A stretch of 64,000 nt of DNA from JBBQED01 sp038320345 (lineage in GTDB: Bacteria > Bacteroidota > Bacteroidia > AKYH767-A > OLB10), in NCBI GenBank assembly GCA_038320345.1, contig JBBQED010000011.1, positions 48,817 to 112,816 of the forward strand. Reading direction: 5' to 3'. The notes below the pieces were generated by a model, which was not told where the DNA came from, searched no databases, and saw only the letters and a program-made list of their open reading frames with translations. The translations under genes were made by a program, and so were the position numbers. Within the stretch, counting starts at the first letter, position 1. Each line of letters begins with the position of its first letter. Positions 18,048 to 26,452 of the stretch are shown one piece after another.

Positions 18048-18704
18048 TCAGTTAGATTGGGTAGTAATCGTATTTTTATTCATTCCAGGTTTTAGTCCTG
18101 TAGTGCGTGTGATTATTCCGTTGATGAAACCCGTTAAAACGATTGTATCAGAAGTAAAGATAATCACCTTCACGCTATCCACTTTTCCACCGAGATCAAT
18201 GTCGCGGGCTATCGTTTTATTGAAGACTCCAAGTTTCTGAATCAGTTTATACTGTTCACTGCCGGTATTTAGTTGCACGAATTGACTTTGAGTGGCAAGA
18301 TAGTAGTTCTTTTCGACTAAGATTTCCTTGTCGCGCTGATAATTCCCTCCATTTCCACTGAGCCCATAGAACAGCATGGATGGAGAATAGAGAAACAACA
18401 ATACAGTCAGGAGATAAAGCCCGAAATACCACCTTACAAGAATCCTGATTTCTTCATTCCTGATTGCCCATCCTGACAGCAGAACTCCTGAACACATCCC
18501 CGCAAGGGTAAGGTAATTTTTTGCTAATCCTGACACATTACTGAGGGTAAAAAGTACAGCAGCAATGATGAGGATGATGTGAAGTATGGCAAAATAATAG
18601 AATCTCTTTCCAGATATTTTCTTCGAGGCAATCGCGAGCAACAATGAACCTGCCAGACTCAGGATATAAAAAATGATTGTTCCTACAAACAGACTGGTAT
18701 TCAT
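18048..18704 (-). CDS. Integral membrane protein of unknown function
   Basis: A 218-residue protein with four hydrophobic segments in the first about 115 residues (starting at FVGTIIFYILSLAG and ending at LYLLTVLLFLYS), followed by a roughly 100-residue hydrophilic domain. I do not recognise the family. Its start overlaps the uvrB stop by 4 nt, so it is translated from the uvrB transcript. Nothing in the sequence ties it to DNA repair. Confidence 0.75.
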   Translation of the reverse strand: MNTSLFVGTIIFYILSLAGSLLLAIASKKISGKRFYYFAILHIILIIAAVLFTLSNVSGLAKNYLTLAGMCSGVLLSGWAIRNEEIRILVRWYFGLYLLTVLLFLYSPSMLFYGLSGNGGNYQRDKEILVEKNYYLATQSQFVQLNTGSEQYKLIQKLGVFNKTIARDIDLGGKVDSVKVIIFTSDTIVLTGFINGIITRTTGLKPGMNKNTITTQSN

Positions 18705-20734
18705 GCCCCTTGTTTAGGAAATTTTTCGTTCATTAATTTATCTAATTGGAAGAACTCATCACGGTATTTTGCAGCAGCCATAAAATCGAGTTCACGGGCT
18801 GCCTTATCCATATTTTTTCGAGAATTCTGCACTAGCTTTTCCATTTGCTCACGACTCATATACTGAATCACAGGATCAGCAGCAGCGCTCATTTGCTCGT
18901 TTTCGATATACGCTTTTCGTTCCGCATTTTTTGTAGAGCCGCTCTGCAGGAAAACACTTTCTCTCGATTTATTGATAGCAGTCGGAACTAAACCATGTTC
19001 TTCGTTATAAGCTCTTTGTTTTATTCTTCTGCGATCTGTTTCCTCAATGGTTTTACGCATGCTGTCCGTAATCTTATCCGCATACATGATTACTTTTCCA
19101 TTCAAGTTTCTGGCTGCTCTTCCAGCAGTTTGAGTAAGCGAACGGTTCGAACGCAGAAATCCTTCTTTATCGGCATCAAGGATTGCCACCAAAGAAACTT
19201 CTGGTAAGTCCAGACCTTCTCTCAGCAAATTAATACCAATCAACACATCAAAAACTCCAGCTCTGAGATCACTCAAAATTTCTACCCGTTCTAGAGTTTC
19301 TACTTCCGAATGAATATAACGGCAACGGATATCCAATTTGGTTAAATACTTCGCCAACTCTTCCGCCATTCTCTTGGTGAGCGTTGTTACGAGTACCCTT
19401 TCATTTCTTTTTACAACGATGTGAATTTCTTCCAACAGATCATCCACTTGATTTCCTACGGGACGAACTTCAATGGGAGGATCTAACAATCCTGTAGGAC
19501 GAATGACTTGTTCTACTACAATTCCTTCGCTGTGTTGCAATTCATAATCTGCAGGGGTTGCACTCACAAAAATTACTTGGGTAACTATCGATTCAAACTC
19601 TTCAAAAGTCAAAGGACGATTATCGATTGCTGCCGGTAAACGGAATCCATATTCTACCAGATTCAGTTTGCGGGAACGATCTCCACCATACATCGCACGG
19701 ATTTGCGGGACTGTCACATGGCTTTCATCAATCACCATCAGGAAATCATCCGGAAAATAATCCAGCAAACAGAACGGACGCTGACCCATTTCTCTTCCAT
19801 CAAAATAACGGGAGTAGTTTTCAATACCGGAACAGTACCCCAACTCTCTGATCATTTCCAGGTCAAAAATCACACGATCTTCTAATCTTTTTGCTTCTAA
19901 AAATCTACCTTGTTCTTTAAAATAATCCACCTGCTTCACCATATCCTCCTGAATCTGGAAAATGGCTTGCTGCTGTCGATCCTTACTTGTCACAAATAAG
20001 TTAGCAGGGAAAATCGCTAAATGATCATGCTTCTCATATTTCTTCCCAGTAGTAGGTTCAATAGTGGTCAATTCTTCAATCTCATCCCCAAAAAAGCTAA
20101 TCCGGTAAGCCAGATCCGCATAGGCGGGAAAAACATCCACCGTATCGCCTTGAACTCTGAATGTCCCTCGTTTAAATTCAGTGGTTGTCCTTGAATATAA
20201 GCTTGTTACTAGATGATGTAAAACACTATTTCTACTGATTTTCTGTCCTAACTGAACCCGCACAATATTTTCAGCAAAATCAGCGGGGTTGCCCATACCA
20301 TAGATACAGGAAACAGAGGAAACTACGATTATGTCTCTGCGGCCTGAAAGGAGGGAAGTGGTAGTACTCAGCCTTAGCTTTTCAATTTCCTCGTTGATGG
20401 ACAGATCTTTTTCAATATAAGTATTACTGCTTGGCAAGTATGCTTCAGGCTGGTAGTAATCGTAATAGGAAACGAAATACTCCACCGCATTTTCTGGGAA
20501 AAAGGCTTTAAACTCCCCGTAGAGCTGTGCGGCAAGTGTTTTATTATGACTCAGCACCAGGGTAGGTTTCTGCACATTCTGAATCAGGTTGGCCACCGTA
20601 AATGTTTTACCCGAGCCTGTAACACCTAAAAGTGTCTGAAAGGGGTCGCCACGCTCTACGCCGGCAGTGAGTTGCCGGATCGCTTCAGGTTGATCACCGG
20701 TAGGTTGGAAAACAGAAGTTAGCTCTAATTTCAT
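18701..20734 (-). CDS. uvrB: Excinuclease ABC subunit B
   Basis: Helicase-like subunit of nucleotide excision repair. With the ATG at 20734 it has 677 residues, the family norm; the frame runs on to 20800, but the extra 22 residues precede the conserved start (KLELTSVFQPTGDQPEAI) and contain the promoter box. Visible: Walker A GVTGSGKT at 38-45, the beta-hairpin region YYDYYQPEAYLP, helicase motifs DESHVT, SATP and QTAGRAARN, and the C-terminal UVR motif (RKNMDKAARELDFMAAAKYRDE, shown only in part here by position, about 640-665). A TATCTTTG box ends only 6 nt before the ATG, suggesting an almost leaderless mRNA. Confidence 0.96.
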   Translation of the reverse strand: MKLELTSVFQPTGDQPEAIRQLTAGVERGDPFQTLLGVTGSGKTFTVANLIQNVQKPTLVLSHNKTLAAQLYGEFKAFFPENAVEYFVSYYDYYQPEAYLPSSNTYIEKDLSINEEIEKLRLSTTTSLLSGRRDIIVVSSVSCIYGMGNPADFAENIVRVQLGQKISRNSVLHHLVTSLYSRTTTEFKRGTFRVQGDTVDVFPAYADLAYRISFFGDEIEELTTIEPTTGKKYEKHDHLAIFPANLFVTSKDRQQQAIFQIQEDMVKQVDYFKEQGRFLEAKRLEDRVIFDLEMIRELGYCSGIENYSRYFDGREMGQRPFCLLDYFPDDFLMVIDESHVTVPQIRAMYGGDRSRKLNLVEYGFRLPAAIDNRPLTFEEFESIVTQVIFVSATPADYELQHSEGIVVEQVIRPTGLLDPPIEVRPVGNQVDDLLEEIHIVVKRNERVLVTTLTKRMAEELAKYLTKLDIRCRYIHSEVETLERVEILSDLRAGVFDVLIGINLLREGLDLPEVSLVAILDADKEGFLRSNRSLTQTAGRAARNLNGKVIMYADKITDSMRKTIEETDRRRIKQRAYNEEHGLVPTAINKSRESVFLQSGSTKNAERKAYIENEQMSAAADPVIQYMSREQMEKLVQNSRKNMDKAARELDFMAAAKYRDEFFQLDKLMNEKFPKQGA

Positions 20735-20740
20735 GGAGGG

Positions 20741-20748
20741 CAAAGATA
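20741..20748 (-). promoter_or_regulatory. -7 box (TATCTTTG) abutting the uvrB start
   Basis: A perfect TAnnTTTG on the minus strand, 6 nt from the ATG. Transcription would begin at or just before the start codon. No TTG lies at the ideal spacing upstream (nearest about 27 nt). Confidence 0.45.
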
Positions 20749-20874
20749 GGTGTTGTGGTTGCTGATTTGGGTAAACAATTGAATCGGTAAAGAGATTCAC
20801 GTAGGTTTCATTAAAATTTAACAGAAGTGGAGGCTTATTTCGTATTTTCGCTGCTTCTAACGTAAAAAAATTCC

Positions 20875-21588
20875 ATGAAAATTAAGCAACTTATGCTTCC
20901 GGCCATTGCAGCTGCGATGATGGTAGTTTCCTGCAATGCCCAGGACAAATCTAAATCTACTGGCAATATGAAGACCCAAAATGACTCTATCAGCTATAGT
21001 CTGGGAGTATCAATCGGTAATAACTTCAAGACCAATAATCTTGATTCAATCAATCCTGATTTACTTTCTAAAGGGATGAAAGACGTATTTGCCGGAAAAG
21101 CATCTTTAACACAAGAGCAAGCCGATGCAACGATCAATGCATTTATGATGCAGAAAGAAAAAGTGAAAGGCGAAGAAAGCACCAAGAAAGGCTTAGCTTA
21201 TCTTGAAGAAAACAAGAAAAAGCCAGGCGTTCAGGTTACTGCTTCAGGTATGCAGTACCAGATTCTTAAAGCGGGTACCGGACCAAAGCCAACATTGAAT
21301 GATAAAATTACGGCTCATTACCATGGTACGCTTATCGACGGAACTGTTTTCGATAGTTCAGTGGATCGCGGTCAGCCAGCATCTTTCCCTGTTTCTGGTG
21401 TAATTCCTGGATGGACAGAAGCGCTGCAAATGATGCCAGTTGGTTCTAAATGGAGATTAGTACTTCCTTCAAACCTTGCTTACGGTGAACGTGGTGCAGG
21501 TGGAAAAATTGGTCCTAACAGCGTTTTGATTTTTGAAGTAGAATTAATTTCTATCGATAAAGACGAAAAACCAGCTGAAACAAAATAA
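20875..21588 (+). CDS. FKBP-type peptidyl-prolyl isomerase lipoprotein
   Basis: A 237-residue lipoprotein: signal peptide with lipobox VVSC (C20), so it is probably anchored in the envelope. The N-terminal domain (about 35-115) has the FkpA/Mip dimerisation signature YSLGVSIGNNFK ... LSKGMKDVFAGK, and the C-terminal FKBP domain (about 130-230) has IDGTVFDSSVDRGQPASFP, VIPGWTEALQMMPVGSKW and the end LIFEVELISI. It helps fold exported proteins. It is a single-gene unit with a TATTTTCG box at 20843-20850 and a terminator after the stop. Confidence 0.92.
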   Translation: MKIKQLMLPAIAAAMMVVSCNAQDKSKSTGNMKTQNDSISYSLGVSIGNNFKTNNLDSINPDLLSKGMKDVFAGKASLTQEQADATINAFMMQKEKVKGEESTKKGLAYLEENKKKPGVQVTASGMQYQILKAGTGPKPTLNDKITAHYHGTLIDGTVFDSSVDRGQPASFPVSGVIPGWTEALQMMPVGSKWRLVLPSNLAYGERGAGGKIGPNSVLIFEVELISIDKDEKPAETK

Positions 21589-21608
21589 TTTGTTTTCCTG
21601 AAATTGCG

Positions 21609-21635
21609 AAAGCCATCCTGATAAAGGATGGCTTT
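21609..21635 (+). terminator. Hairpin terminator after the FKBP gene
   Basis: A perfect 10-bp stem (AAAGCCATCC / GGATGGCTTT) with a 7-nt loop, 20 nt past the stop. The T tract is short, so efficiency is uncertain. Confidence 0.7.
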
Positions 21636-21670
21636 CTGCGTTAGAATAAGTTAGGTTCTGTATTTCTTAA

Positions 21671-21859
21671 TTAAGTAACTCTCCAATTTGGTGGATATAC
21701 GCTTCTAGTATGCTGACGTGTTTTTGCCAGATTTCTAAGAATGCTATACCGTGAAGGTGCACCGTTGATCGTTCTGAATTCCATAAATCTTTCCATTAAA
21801 CTAACCTGTGCATTAGTCTGTGGTTTAAAGTATCCAGGACAGAATTCATTCATTAACAT
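21671..21859 (-). CDS. Small hypothetical protein (62 aa)
   Basis: A 62-residue basic protein (MLMNEFCPGYFKPQ ... RNLAKTRQHTRSVYPPNWRVT) of unknown family, convergent with the FKBP gene. It has no signal peptide or membrane segment. Support for a real gene: protein-like composition with an aromatic/basic C terminus, an unshared 300-bp stretch of its own, and a consensus TAGCTTTG box 24 nt upstream of the start. A second ATG lies two codons in. No domain can be named. Confidence 0.5.
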   Translation of the reverse strand: MLMNEFCPGYFKPQTNAQVSLMERFMEFRTINGAPSRYSILRNLAKTRQHTRSVYPPNWRVT

Positions 21860-21882
21860 AGCTTTTTCTTTTTTGCGTTAAG

Positions 21883-21890
21883 CAAAGCTA
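21883..21890 (-). promoter_or_regulatory. -7 box (TAGCTTTG) for the 62-aa gene
   Basis: A perfect TAnnTTTG on the minus strand about 24 nt before the start at 21859; no clear upstream TTG at normal spacing. Confidence 0.4.
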
Positions 21891-22013
21891 CATTCAAGGG
21901 GAAGGAGATTGTTTTTTCATTTGATGAAGTACTGAGTAGCGAAGGGCAAATCACGGTATATATTGGGTGAAAGCATGATTTTTAAAAAAGACTGTGATCG
22001 CCATTTTTCATAT

Positions 22014-22058
22014 AAAAAAATCGGACTACCGAAGTTGATTTAACTTCAGTAGTCCGAT
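22014..22058 (-). terminator. Strong terminator after the proline-rich protein gene
   Basis: A stem of 10 bp plus 6 bp with one mismatch between (ATCGGACTAC / GTAGTCCGAT outside, GAAGTT / AACTTC inside) is followed on the minus strand by seven T. It lies about 50 nt past the stop at 22110. Confidence 0.85.
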
Positions 22059-22109
22059 GCTATTTTTCGACTTATGAATGATAAAGTCGAGATTGATTTT
22101 CCTTGCCGA

Positions 22110-23300
22110 TTAATTATTTACTCCAGTCCATTGCACAAATAAATTCTGTGGTATCGACATCGAATTATTCTTAAAGAAATACTGACCACCCCACGAATAA
22201 TTCACACGACTATATTCAGTGATTTGGTTTCCTTTCATCACTTTTACTTTTGTGATTACACGATTCCTTTCTACAATATCTTCTCGAGTTATTTTCTCTT
22301 CTTCAAGATATACAATCGGAGGGGGTGGAGGTTCTTCACTACTCCTCATTTTAATAACGGGTTTATTGATTTCCTCGCCCGATTTCATTTTCACTACCGG
22401 TGCTGGTTTTTCTGCATCAGCAATGGGGCGTGAGGTCTTCGAGATTTCTTCCCCGGAAGAAACATGTTGAACAGGTTTAGGTTCTTCCGCACTTTGCACA
22501 TGCTGAACAGGCTTTGGTTCTTCTGCAACCATCGCAACGGAAGGCTTTTTATTTTCTTCTTGGATGATTTGTGGTTTGGCAGGTTCAGGAGCAGGTGGAG
22601 GCGGTTCAGTGGCTGCTACAGGTGCTGCCTGAATAGGTTCAGGTTCATTATTGGTCGAAGCGCTAGCAGGTGCAGGTGTTGGTTCTACATTGGCTACAGG
22701 AGTAGCCGCAGTTTCTGGTTGAGGGTTTTCAGGCTGCGCTGCACCTGCATCCGGATTAGGATTGTTGGGCGTCACCTTCGCTTCAGCCGCTCGGTCGCGA
22801 GGTTTTCTTTCCTCTGGACTGGCCATCGCTGATAGAATCGATTTGGAATAATCTGTATCGAAACTGAATTCATCCAGATTCGCATCGTATTTGATACGTG
22901 CAACAGGCTGATTATACACCACCGTTTTTTCATCATCACTTTGCTTAAATAGTTTGACTCCTATTTTATAAGCTTCAAATCCTTGTGAGATTCTTGCCGA
23001 TGGGGCGGCTGTATTCAGCTCAATGGTCTTGGTAATGTAGCCAGGTTTAGTAAAGATGAGGGAGTACTTTTTGTTGAAATCGAGCTTGAACCGCATTTTA
23101 GCAGCTCCCGATTGCGTAAAGGCATCTTTCCCATCTTTCTTAACTTTGACAACAATATCGTTCATGTCGCCGTTTTCCACTTCCAGCTTGACTGGAATTT
23201 CGAGGAAATTTTGCGCCGTGACCCGGGTTTGAATTGAGAAGAGGGTGAGTAGCAAGATACAACCTGCTTTGCTGAATTTGAAAAAGAAGTTCGCGTACAT
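22110..23300 (-). CDS. Secreted proline-rich repeat protein, unknown function
   Basis: A 396-residue protein with a signal peptide ending near TRVTAQ. The N-terminal domain (about 30-150) reads as a beta-rich module (VKLEVENGDMNDIVVKVKK ... KYSLIFTKPGY) similar to carboxypeptidase-regulatory-like modules. Residues about 165-330 are low-complexity, rich in P, A, E and K, with short repeats: EEPKPVQHV twice, then MKSGEEINKP and MRSSEEPPPP. The last 60 residues form a short conserved-looking domain (TKVKVMKGNQITEYSRVNYSWGG). The linker suggests a periplasm-spanning or surface protein. I do not recognise a named family. Divergent from the gene at 23407. Confidence 0.75.
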   Translation of the reverse strand: MYANFFFKFSKAGCILLLTLFSIQTRVTAQNFLEIPVKLEVENGDMNDIVVKVKKDGKDAFTQSGAAKMRFKLDFNKKYSLIFTKPGYITKTIELNTAAPSARISQGFEAYKIGVKLFKQSDDEKTVVYNQPVARIKYDANLDEFSFDTDYSKSILSAMASPEERKPRDRAAEAKVTPNNPNPDAGAAQPENPQPETAATPVANVEPTPAPASASTNNEPEPIQAAPVAATEPPPPAPEPAKPQIIQEENKKPSVAMVAEEPKPVQHVQSAEEPKPVQHVSSGEEISKTSRPIADAEKPAPVVKMKSGEEINKPVIKMRSSEEPPPPPIVYLEEEKITREDIVERNRVITKVKVMKGNQITEYSRVNYSWGGQYFFKNNSMSIPQNLFVQWTGVNN

Positions 23301-23406
23301 AACATATTGTTGGTTTAAGAAACCCCGTTAGGGGAAATCGAGTAGAAACAGGAAATTCGTAGCTATGATAAATTTTCAGCCCCTTCACTTCCGATGGTCT
23401 ATCCGA

Positions 23407-23853
23407 ATGAGCAAACTACTATCGATGCTCATCTTGATGTTGACTTTCTCATCAAAATCTTACAGTCAGAGTCCTAAAAAGGATGAAACCTTGGCGTATA
23501 TCAATCGTATGCTCGGGACCTCATGTCAAGTTGATTTGAAAGGAGGCACGATGATGGTAAGTTTCCGCGACCCAGAAGGAAAATTACTGAGAGAGGATAA
23601 AGCGCAGATCATGGATCTGGAATTTGATGTGAACTATGATCAGGAGTATCACCTCTTATGCATGCCTTGCTTGAAAGATGTTGCGGGATGTGTGACTAGA
23701 ACCTTGATGGTTCAAAAATCTAAAAGAGAAACCGACCGAATCAGTATTGCGGTTGAAGATGAATCAAAATATAAAAACCTGCAGAAAGCCTTCGAACATT
23801 TAATCAGGCTGGAAGCAGAACATGGATATAAAGATGAAGTTACACTGGAATAA
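23407..23853 (+). CDS. Secreted protein related to the 22110 neighbour, unknown function
   Basis: A 148-residue protein with a signal peptide when started at the ATG at 23407 (MSKLLSMLILMLTF, cleavage near SYSQ); an upstream in-frame ATG at 23365 would put 14 residues before it. The mature part has several cysteines (TSCQVDL, LCMPCLKDVAGCV). It resembles a small envelope protein of unknown fold. The following TPR gene starts inside its 3' end, so the two are coupled. Confidence 0.65.
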   Translation: MSKLLSMLILMLTFSSKSYSQSPKKDETLAYINRMLGTSCQVDLKGGTMMVSFRDPEGKLLREDKAQIMDLEFDVNYDQEYHLLCMPCLKDVAGCVTRTLMVQKSKRETDRISIAVEDESKYKNLQKAFEHLIRLEAEHGYKDEVTLE

Positions 23854-24358
23854 AATAATATTGATTCTTGCATTTTCCGGAATCCTTCAGGTTCATGCAC
23901 AGGATAAAAAACTTTCCGTTCAGCAATATAATAAAGGACAACAGTTCTTTGCAGGCATGAAATATAAGGAAGCGATTCTTGCATTTTCTGCAGCAATACA
24001 GTCTGATAGTCTGAATTATAATGCATGGATCCGCCGGGGATTTGTGAAAGGTGTGAATGGAGATTTTAAAGGGGAAATCGACGATTATAATCATGTGATT
24101 GAAAAAGATCCACAGCATATATGGGCGTATATTTCTAGAGGAAGTGCTAAAAACAGAACGGGTCAATATGAATCTGCCATCGCTGATTTTAATAAAGCCC
24201 TAGAAATTGATGAAACAGATGCAGAAGCCTACAATAACAGAGGCTTTGCTAAGAAAGCACTCGGGGATAAAGAAGGAGCCTGTGACGATTGGAATAAATC
24301 GAAGAAGTTAGGGAATGCAGAAGCAAAAATTATACTCAATAATAATCAATGTAAATGA
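23834..24358 (+). CDS. Secreted TPR protein
   Basis: A 174-residue protein with a signal peptide (MKLHWNKIILILAFSG, cleavage near VHAQ) and about three TPR units: GQQFFAGMKYKEAILAFSAAIQ, NAWIRRGFVKGVNGDFKGEI and AYISRGSAKNRTGQYESAIA, ending in AYNNRGFAKKALGDKEGACDDW (Sel1/TPR-like), here given by their key parts. An ATG at 23822 is also in frame. It overlaps the previous gene by about 20-30 nt and the next by 4 nt, forming a three-gene unit of small envelope proteins. Confidence 0.75.
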   Translation: MKLHWNKIILILAFSGILQVHAQDKKLSVQQYNKGQQFFAGMKYKEAILAFSAAIQSDSLNYNAWIRRGFVKGVNGDFKGEIDDYNHVIEKDPQHIWAYISRGSAKNRTGQYESAIADFNKALEIDETDAEAYNNRGFAKKALGDKEGACDDWNKSKKLGNAEAKIILNNNQCK

Positions 24359-24753
24359 AACGAGCGGTATCAATTGTCCTAACAGGATTATTAGTTTTCA
24401 TGATCATACTTTGTTTTACCAACAGTGGTAAAAGCGAAGAGGATGTGTCACATTGTTTGGTGAAATACAAAAGTGAATGGTCACAACCTTGCACACAATG
24501 CACGGATTATTCGAAGAGTTACCGTGTTTATTTCAGAAACGAATGCATGCAGAAATTGGATGTCATGTGTGCTGCACAGGAGTCTGATAAACGGTGGAAG
24601 ACATTTACTCGTCTTGATCTTGCCCCTAATGATACTTTAACAGCTTATGCTTGTAAAGGAAGTGGAAAATACATGAGTTGGGTAAGAAAAGCTGGAGATA
24701 AAACAGTGGTTTTTCCTAGTGAAGAAGAAGTCAATGTGCAATACGGAAAATAA
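24355..24753 (+). CDS. Small cysteine-rich exported protein, unknown function
   Basis: A 132-residue protein with an N-terminal signal or anchor segment (MKRAVSIVLTGLLVFMIILCF). The exported part has six cysteines (HCLV, QPCTQC, NECM, VMCA, YACK), suggesting disulfides outside the cytoplasm. I do not recognise the family. It overlaps the TPR gene stop by ATGA, so the three genes 23407-24753 are probably one operon. It is convergent with the TIGR02757 gene. Confidence 0.65.
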   Translation: MKRAVSIVLTGLLVFMIILCFTNSGKSEEDVSHCLVKYKSEWSQPCTQCTDYSKSYRVYFRNECMQKLDVMCAAQESDKRWKTFTRLDLAPNDTLTAYACKGSGKYMSWVRKAGDKTVVFPSEEEVNVQYGK

Positions 24754-24767
24754 TCTGGACTGCATTT

Positions 24768-25547
24768 TTATTTAAAGCCTTCATAGATTCCTAATCCATA
24801 CAAGGCGAAGTCATATTTTACTGGATCATTAGGATCTAGTTGAAGTAGTTTTTTGCGCAGCTCAGTTACAGCTTTCCAATCATCTTGTTTTCGCTCTAAG
24901 AGTCCAAGTAACCGCGCCACTCTACCGGAATGAAGATCGAGTGGAGGACAAAGTGCTGAAACAGGGATTTTCTTCCAGATACCGAAATCAACACCTGCAT
25001 TATCTTTTCTCACCATCCAACGTAGATACATACAGATCCTTTTTGCAGAAGAGTTTTTTAGCGGATCAGCAAAATGCTTGAAGGTTCTAGTTTCAGGTTG
25101 AAAAGCAAAGAATTTATTTTTCCATTCACTAATAGACTTTCCAAGATCATTGGAATTGGAGAAACATGCAGAGAAGGAACCTTCGAGTCCATCATGGTGC
25201 CTATAAAGTTGCTGCAAAGCTTTGATGAAATAGATACAATCTGTTCCATTGAAAGTACGATGAACGAAGGCAGCAAACTGTTTTCTTTCTGCAATTGAAT
25301 GGTGGCGGATAAAATCACTCGGTTGATAATCCATAGCCTTCATTAGCTGTAGGCCGTTTTTTAAGATTGTGGGACGCTGACCCCAGGCGATGGTTGCAAT
25401 TAGGAATCCACTGATTTCTCGATCTTCTTTAGCCGTAAAGAGGTGAGGGATTGAAATCGGATCATGTTCTATGAAAGCTGGAGTGTTGAATTCGGCGACT
25501 TTAAGATCTAAAAACTCACGAAGCTCGCTTAGTTGATTCTTTTTCAC
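24768..25547 (-). CDS. TIGR02757 family protein (DUF2400)
   Basis: A 259-residue cytoplasmic protein of the TIGR02757/DUF2400 family, widespread in Bacteroidota and of unknown function. Family signatures seen: ISGFLIATIAWGQRPTI, SFSACF, the R-x-C-M-Y-L-R-W-M-V-R segment, and VSALCPPLDLHSGRVAR. The helical arrangement with a late D-x-H-x-G-R recalls HhH-GPD DNA glycosylases, an inference only. The start is GTG at 25547, and a TACTTTTG box ends 4 nt before it, so the mRNA may be leaderless. It is the first gene beyond the small RNA array. Confidence 0.88.
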   Translation of the reverse strand: MKKNQLSELREFLDLKVAEFNTPAFIEHDPISIPHLFTAKEDREISGFLIATIAWGQRPTILKNGLQLMKAMDYQPSDFIRHHSIAERKQFAAFVHRTFNGTDCIYFIKALQQLYRHHDGLEGSFSACFSNSNDLGKSISEWKNKFFAFQPETRTFKHFADPLKNSSAKRICMYLRWMVRKDNAGVDFGIWKKIPVSALCPPLDLHSGRVARLLGLLERKQDDWKAVTELRKKLLQLDPNDPVKYDFALYGLGIYEGFK

Positions 25548-25551
25548 TCTT

Positions 25552-25580
25552 CAAAAGTAGGAAACCCTATAAATAACCAA
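25552..25580 (-). promoter_or_regulatory. Promoter for the TIGR02757 gene
   Basis: Minus strand TTG (25580-25578), 18 nt, TACTTTTG (25559-25552). The box ends 4 nt before the GTG start. It overlaps the 3' end of small RNA copy A, so the two units may interfere. Confidence 0.5.
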
Positions 25581-25657
25581 GTCCCGCCTTAAGCGGGATC
25601 CGGTAGACACAGAAAAGCCAAAACAATTTTTACTGATTTAACAACAAAACCCTTTAC
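25568..25657 (-). ncRNA. Candidate small RNA, copy A
   Basis: Predicted RNA of about 85-90 nt. It begins near 25657 with GTAAAGGGTTTTGTTGTT, has the conserved block TTGGCTTTTCTGTGTC, and ends in the hairpin TCCCGC ... GCGGGA (25582-25598) followed by a T-rich stretch (TTGGTTATTT). Its core is nearly identical to copy D over about 60 nt, although the two lie about 1 kb apart. No ATG-started frame is present. The 3' end approaches the promoter of the TIGR02757 gene. Start and end points are inferred from the promoter and hairpin, not measured. Confidence 0.65.
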
Positions 25658-25662
25658 TGACG

Positions 25663-25700
25663 CAAACCTAGAGGTAATGAAATCAGAAACAAAGGACAAA
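25663..25700 (-). promoter_or_regulatory. Promoter of small RNA copy A
   Basis: Minus strand TTG (25692-25690), 19 nt, TAGGTTTG (25670-25663), with the upstream extension TTTGTCC shared by all four copies. Confidence 0.65.
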
Positions 25701-25867
25701 CAACAGTCAAGCAGACACGAAAAATGCCTTTATTTTGGAATTAAAAGTGATTTTTATTTCCTAATTGTTTGATTAATAAGAGTGTTAGAAGTTTGCAGAA
25801 CTGCACTTATCGGACAACCAAATCTAATTGGGAGAAAAACTATTATCCAATACCCCATAAAAAATTG

Positions 25868-25947
25868 AGGTTAAAGAAGCGGGTTCTGTTTTCACAGAAC
25901 CCGCGGGGTAATGAAAGCCAAGATGGCTAGAACAATTAGCCCTTTAC
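25868..25947 (-). ncRNA. Candidate small RNA, copy B
   Basis: Predicted RNA of about 80 nt starting near 25947 with GTAAAGGGCTAATTGTTC. The most diverged core: GGCTA ... TAGCC forms a 5-bp hairpin right after the start, followed by the conserved TTGGCTTTC. It ends in a perfect 11-bp hairpin (GCGGGTTCTGT / ACAGAACCCGC, 25879-25904) then TTCTTTAACC. The hairpin sequence is unrelated to those of the other copies, while position and pairing are kept. Confidence 0.65.
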
Positions 25948-25952
25948 AGGAT

Positions 25953-25990
25953 CAAAACTAGGGTCTTGGAACTTTATCTACAAGGACAAA
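25953..25990 (-). promoter_or_regulatory. Promoter of small RNA copy B
   Basis: Minus strand TTG (25983-25981), 20 nt, TAGTTTTG (25960-25953), preceded by TTTGTCC. Confidence 0.68.
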
Positions 25991-26197
25991 TTATTCTCAT
26001 TTTGGATAAATGAATCGATGGACTTGGATGCGATTTTTGCAGACAATCAGATTTAATGAATTTATTACCAAGCTATTACAAATAGCGTAATTAAACTAAA
26101 CAGGAAAGTTTAGCCTAATTTAACGGTGAATAACTTCCATTTTAAGAACGGTACATTAGCCTAAAGTTTGGAGGTGGGTTAATTTTAAATCAGGATG

Positions 26198-26280
26198 TAT
26201 AAAATGACAGCGTCCCGCCAGAGGCAGGACGCTGAAGACACACAGAAAGCCATTTCATGTGTGGAACAATAAACCCTTTC
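26198..26280 (-). ncRNA. Candidate small RNA, copy C
   Basis: Predicted RNA of about 83 nt starting near 26280 with GAAAGGGTTTATTGTTCC. It then has CACACA ... TGTGTG, a possible 6-bp hairpin around the conserved TGGCTTTC, and ends in the hairpin AGCGTCC-GCC (26209-26219) with GGC-GGACGCT (26223-26233), one mismatch, followed by GTCATTTTATA. It contains one short ATG frame of 22 codons that is not shared by the other copies, so I do not treat it as coding. Confidence 0.65.
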
Positions 26281-26285
26281 GGAAG

Positions 26286-26323
26286 CAAATGTAATCTAGC
26301 TGTTAACGATCAGCAAGGACAAA
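26286..26323 (-). promoter_or_regulatory. Promoter of small RNA copy C
   Basis: Minus strand TTG (26316-26314), 20 nt, TACATTTG (26293-26286), preceded by TTTGTCC. Confidence 0.68.
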
Positions 26324-26452
26324 GAAAATTAGCATGGACAGTTACTGGAATGTCTAGGTTTTCTTTAATGATCATGAATAAGCAAATATTGTATTGAAAA
26401 TCAATTATTTGTAAATACAGAAAACAACGTCATGAGGAAATTTGTATGGGAA

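Noticed and set aside
22464..22832. 122-aa plus-strand ORF rich in R, F and C
   Set aside because: Shadow of the proline/glutamate-rich linker of the minus-strand gene at 22110-23300.
25568..25657. Short signal-peptide-like frame (VKIVLAFLCLP) in copies A and D
   Set aside because: No ATG or other good start, not kept in copies B and C, and it would run into the terminal hairpin.
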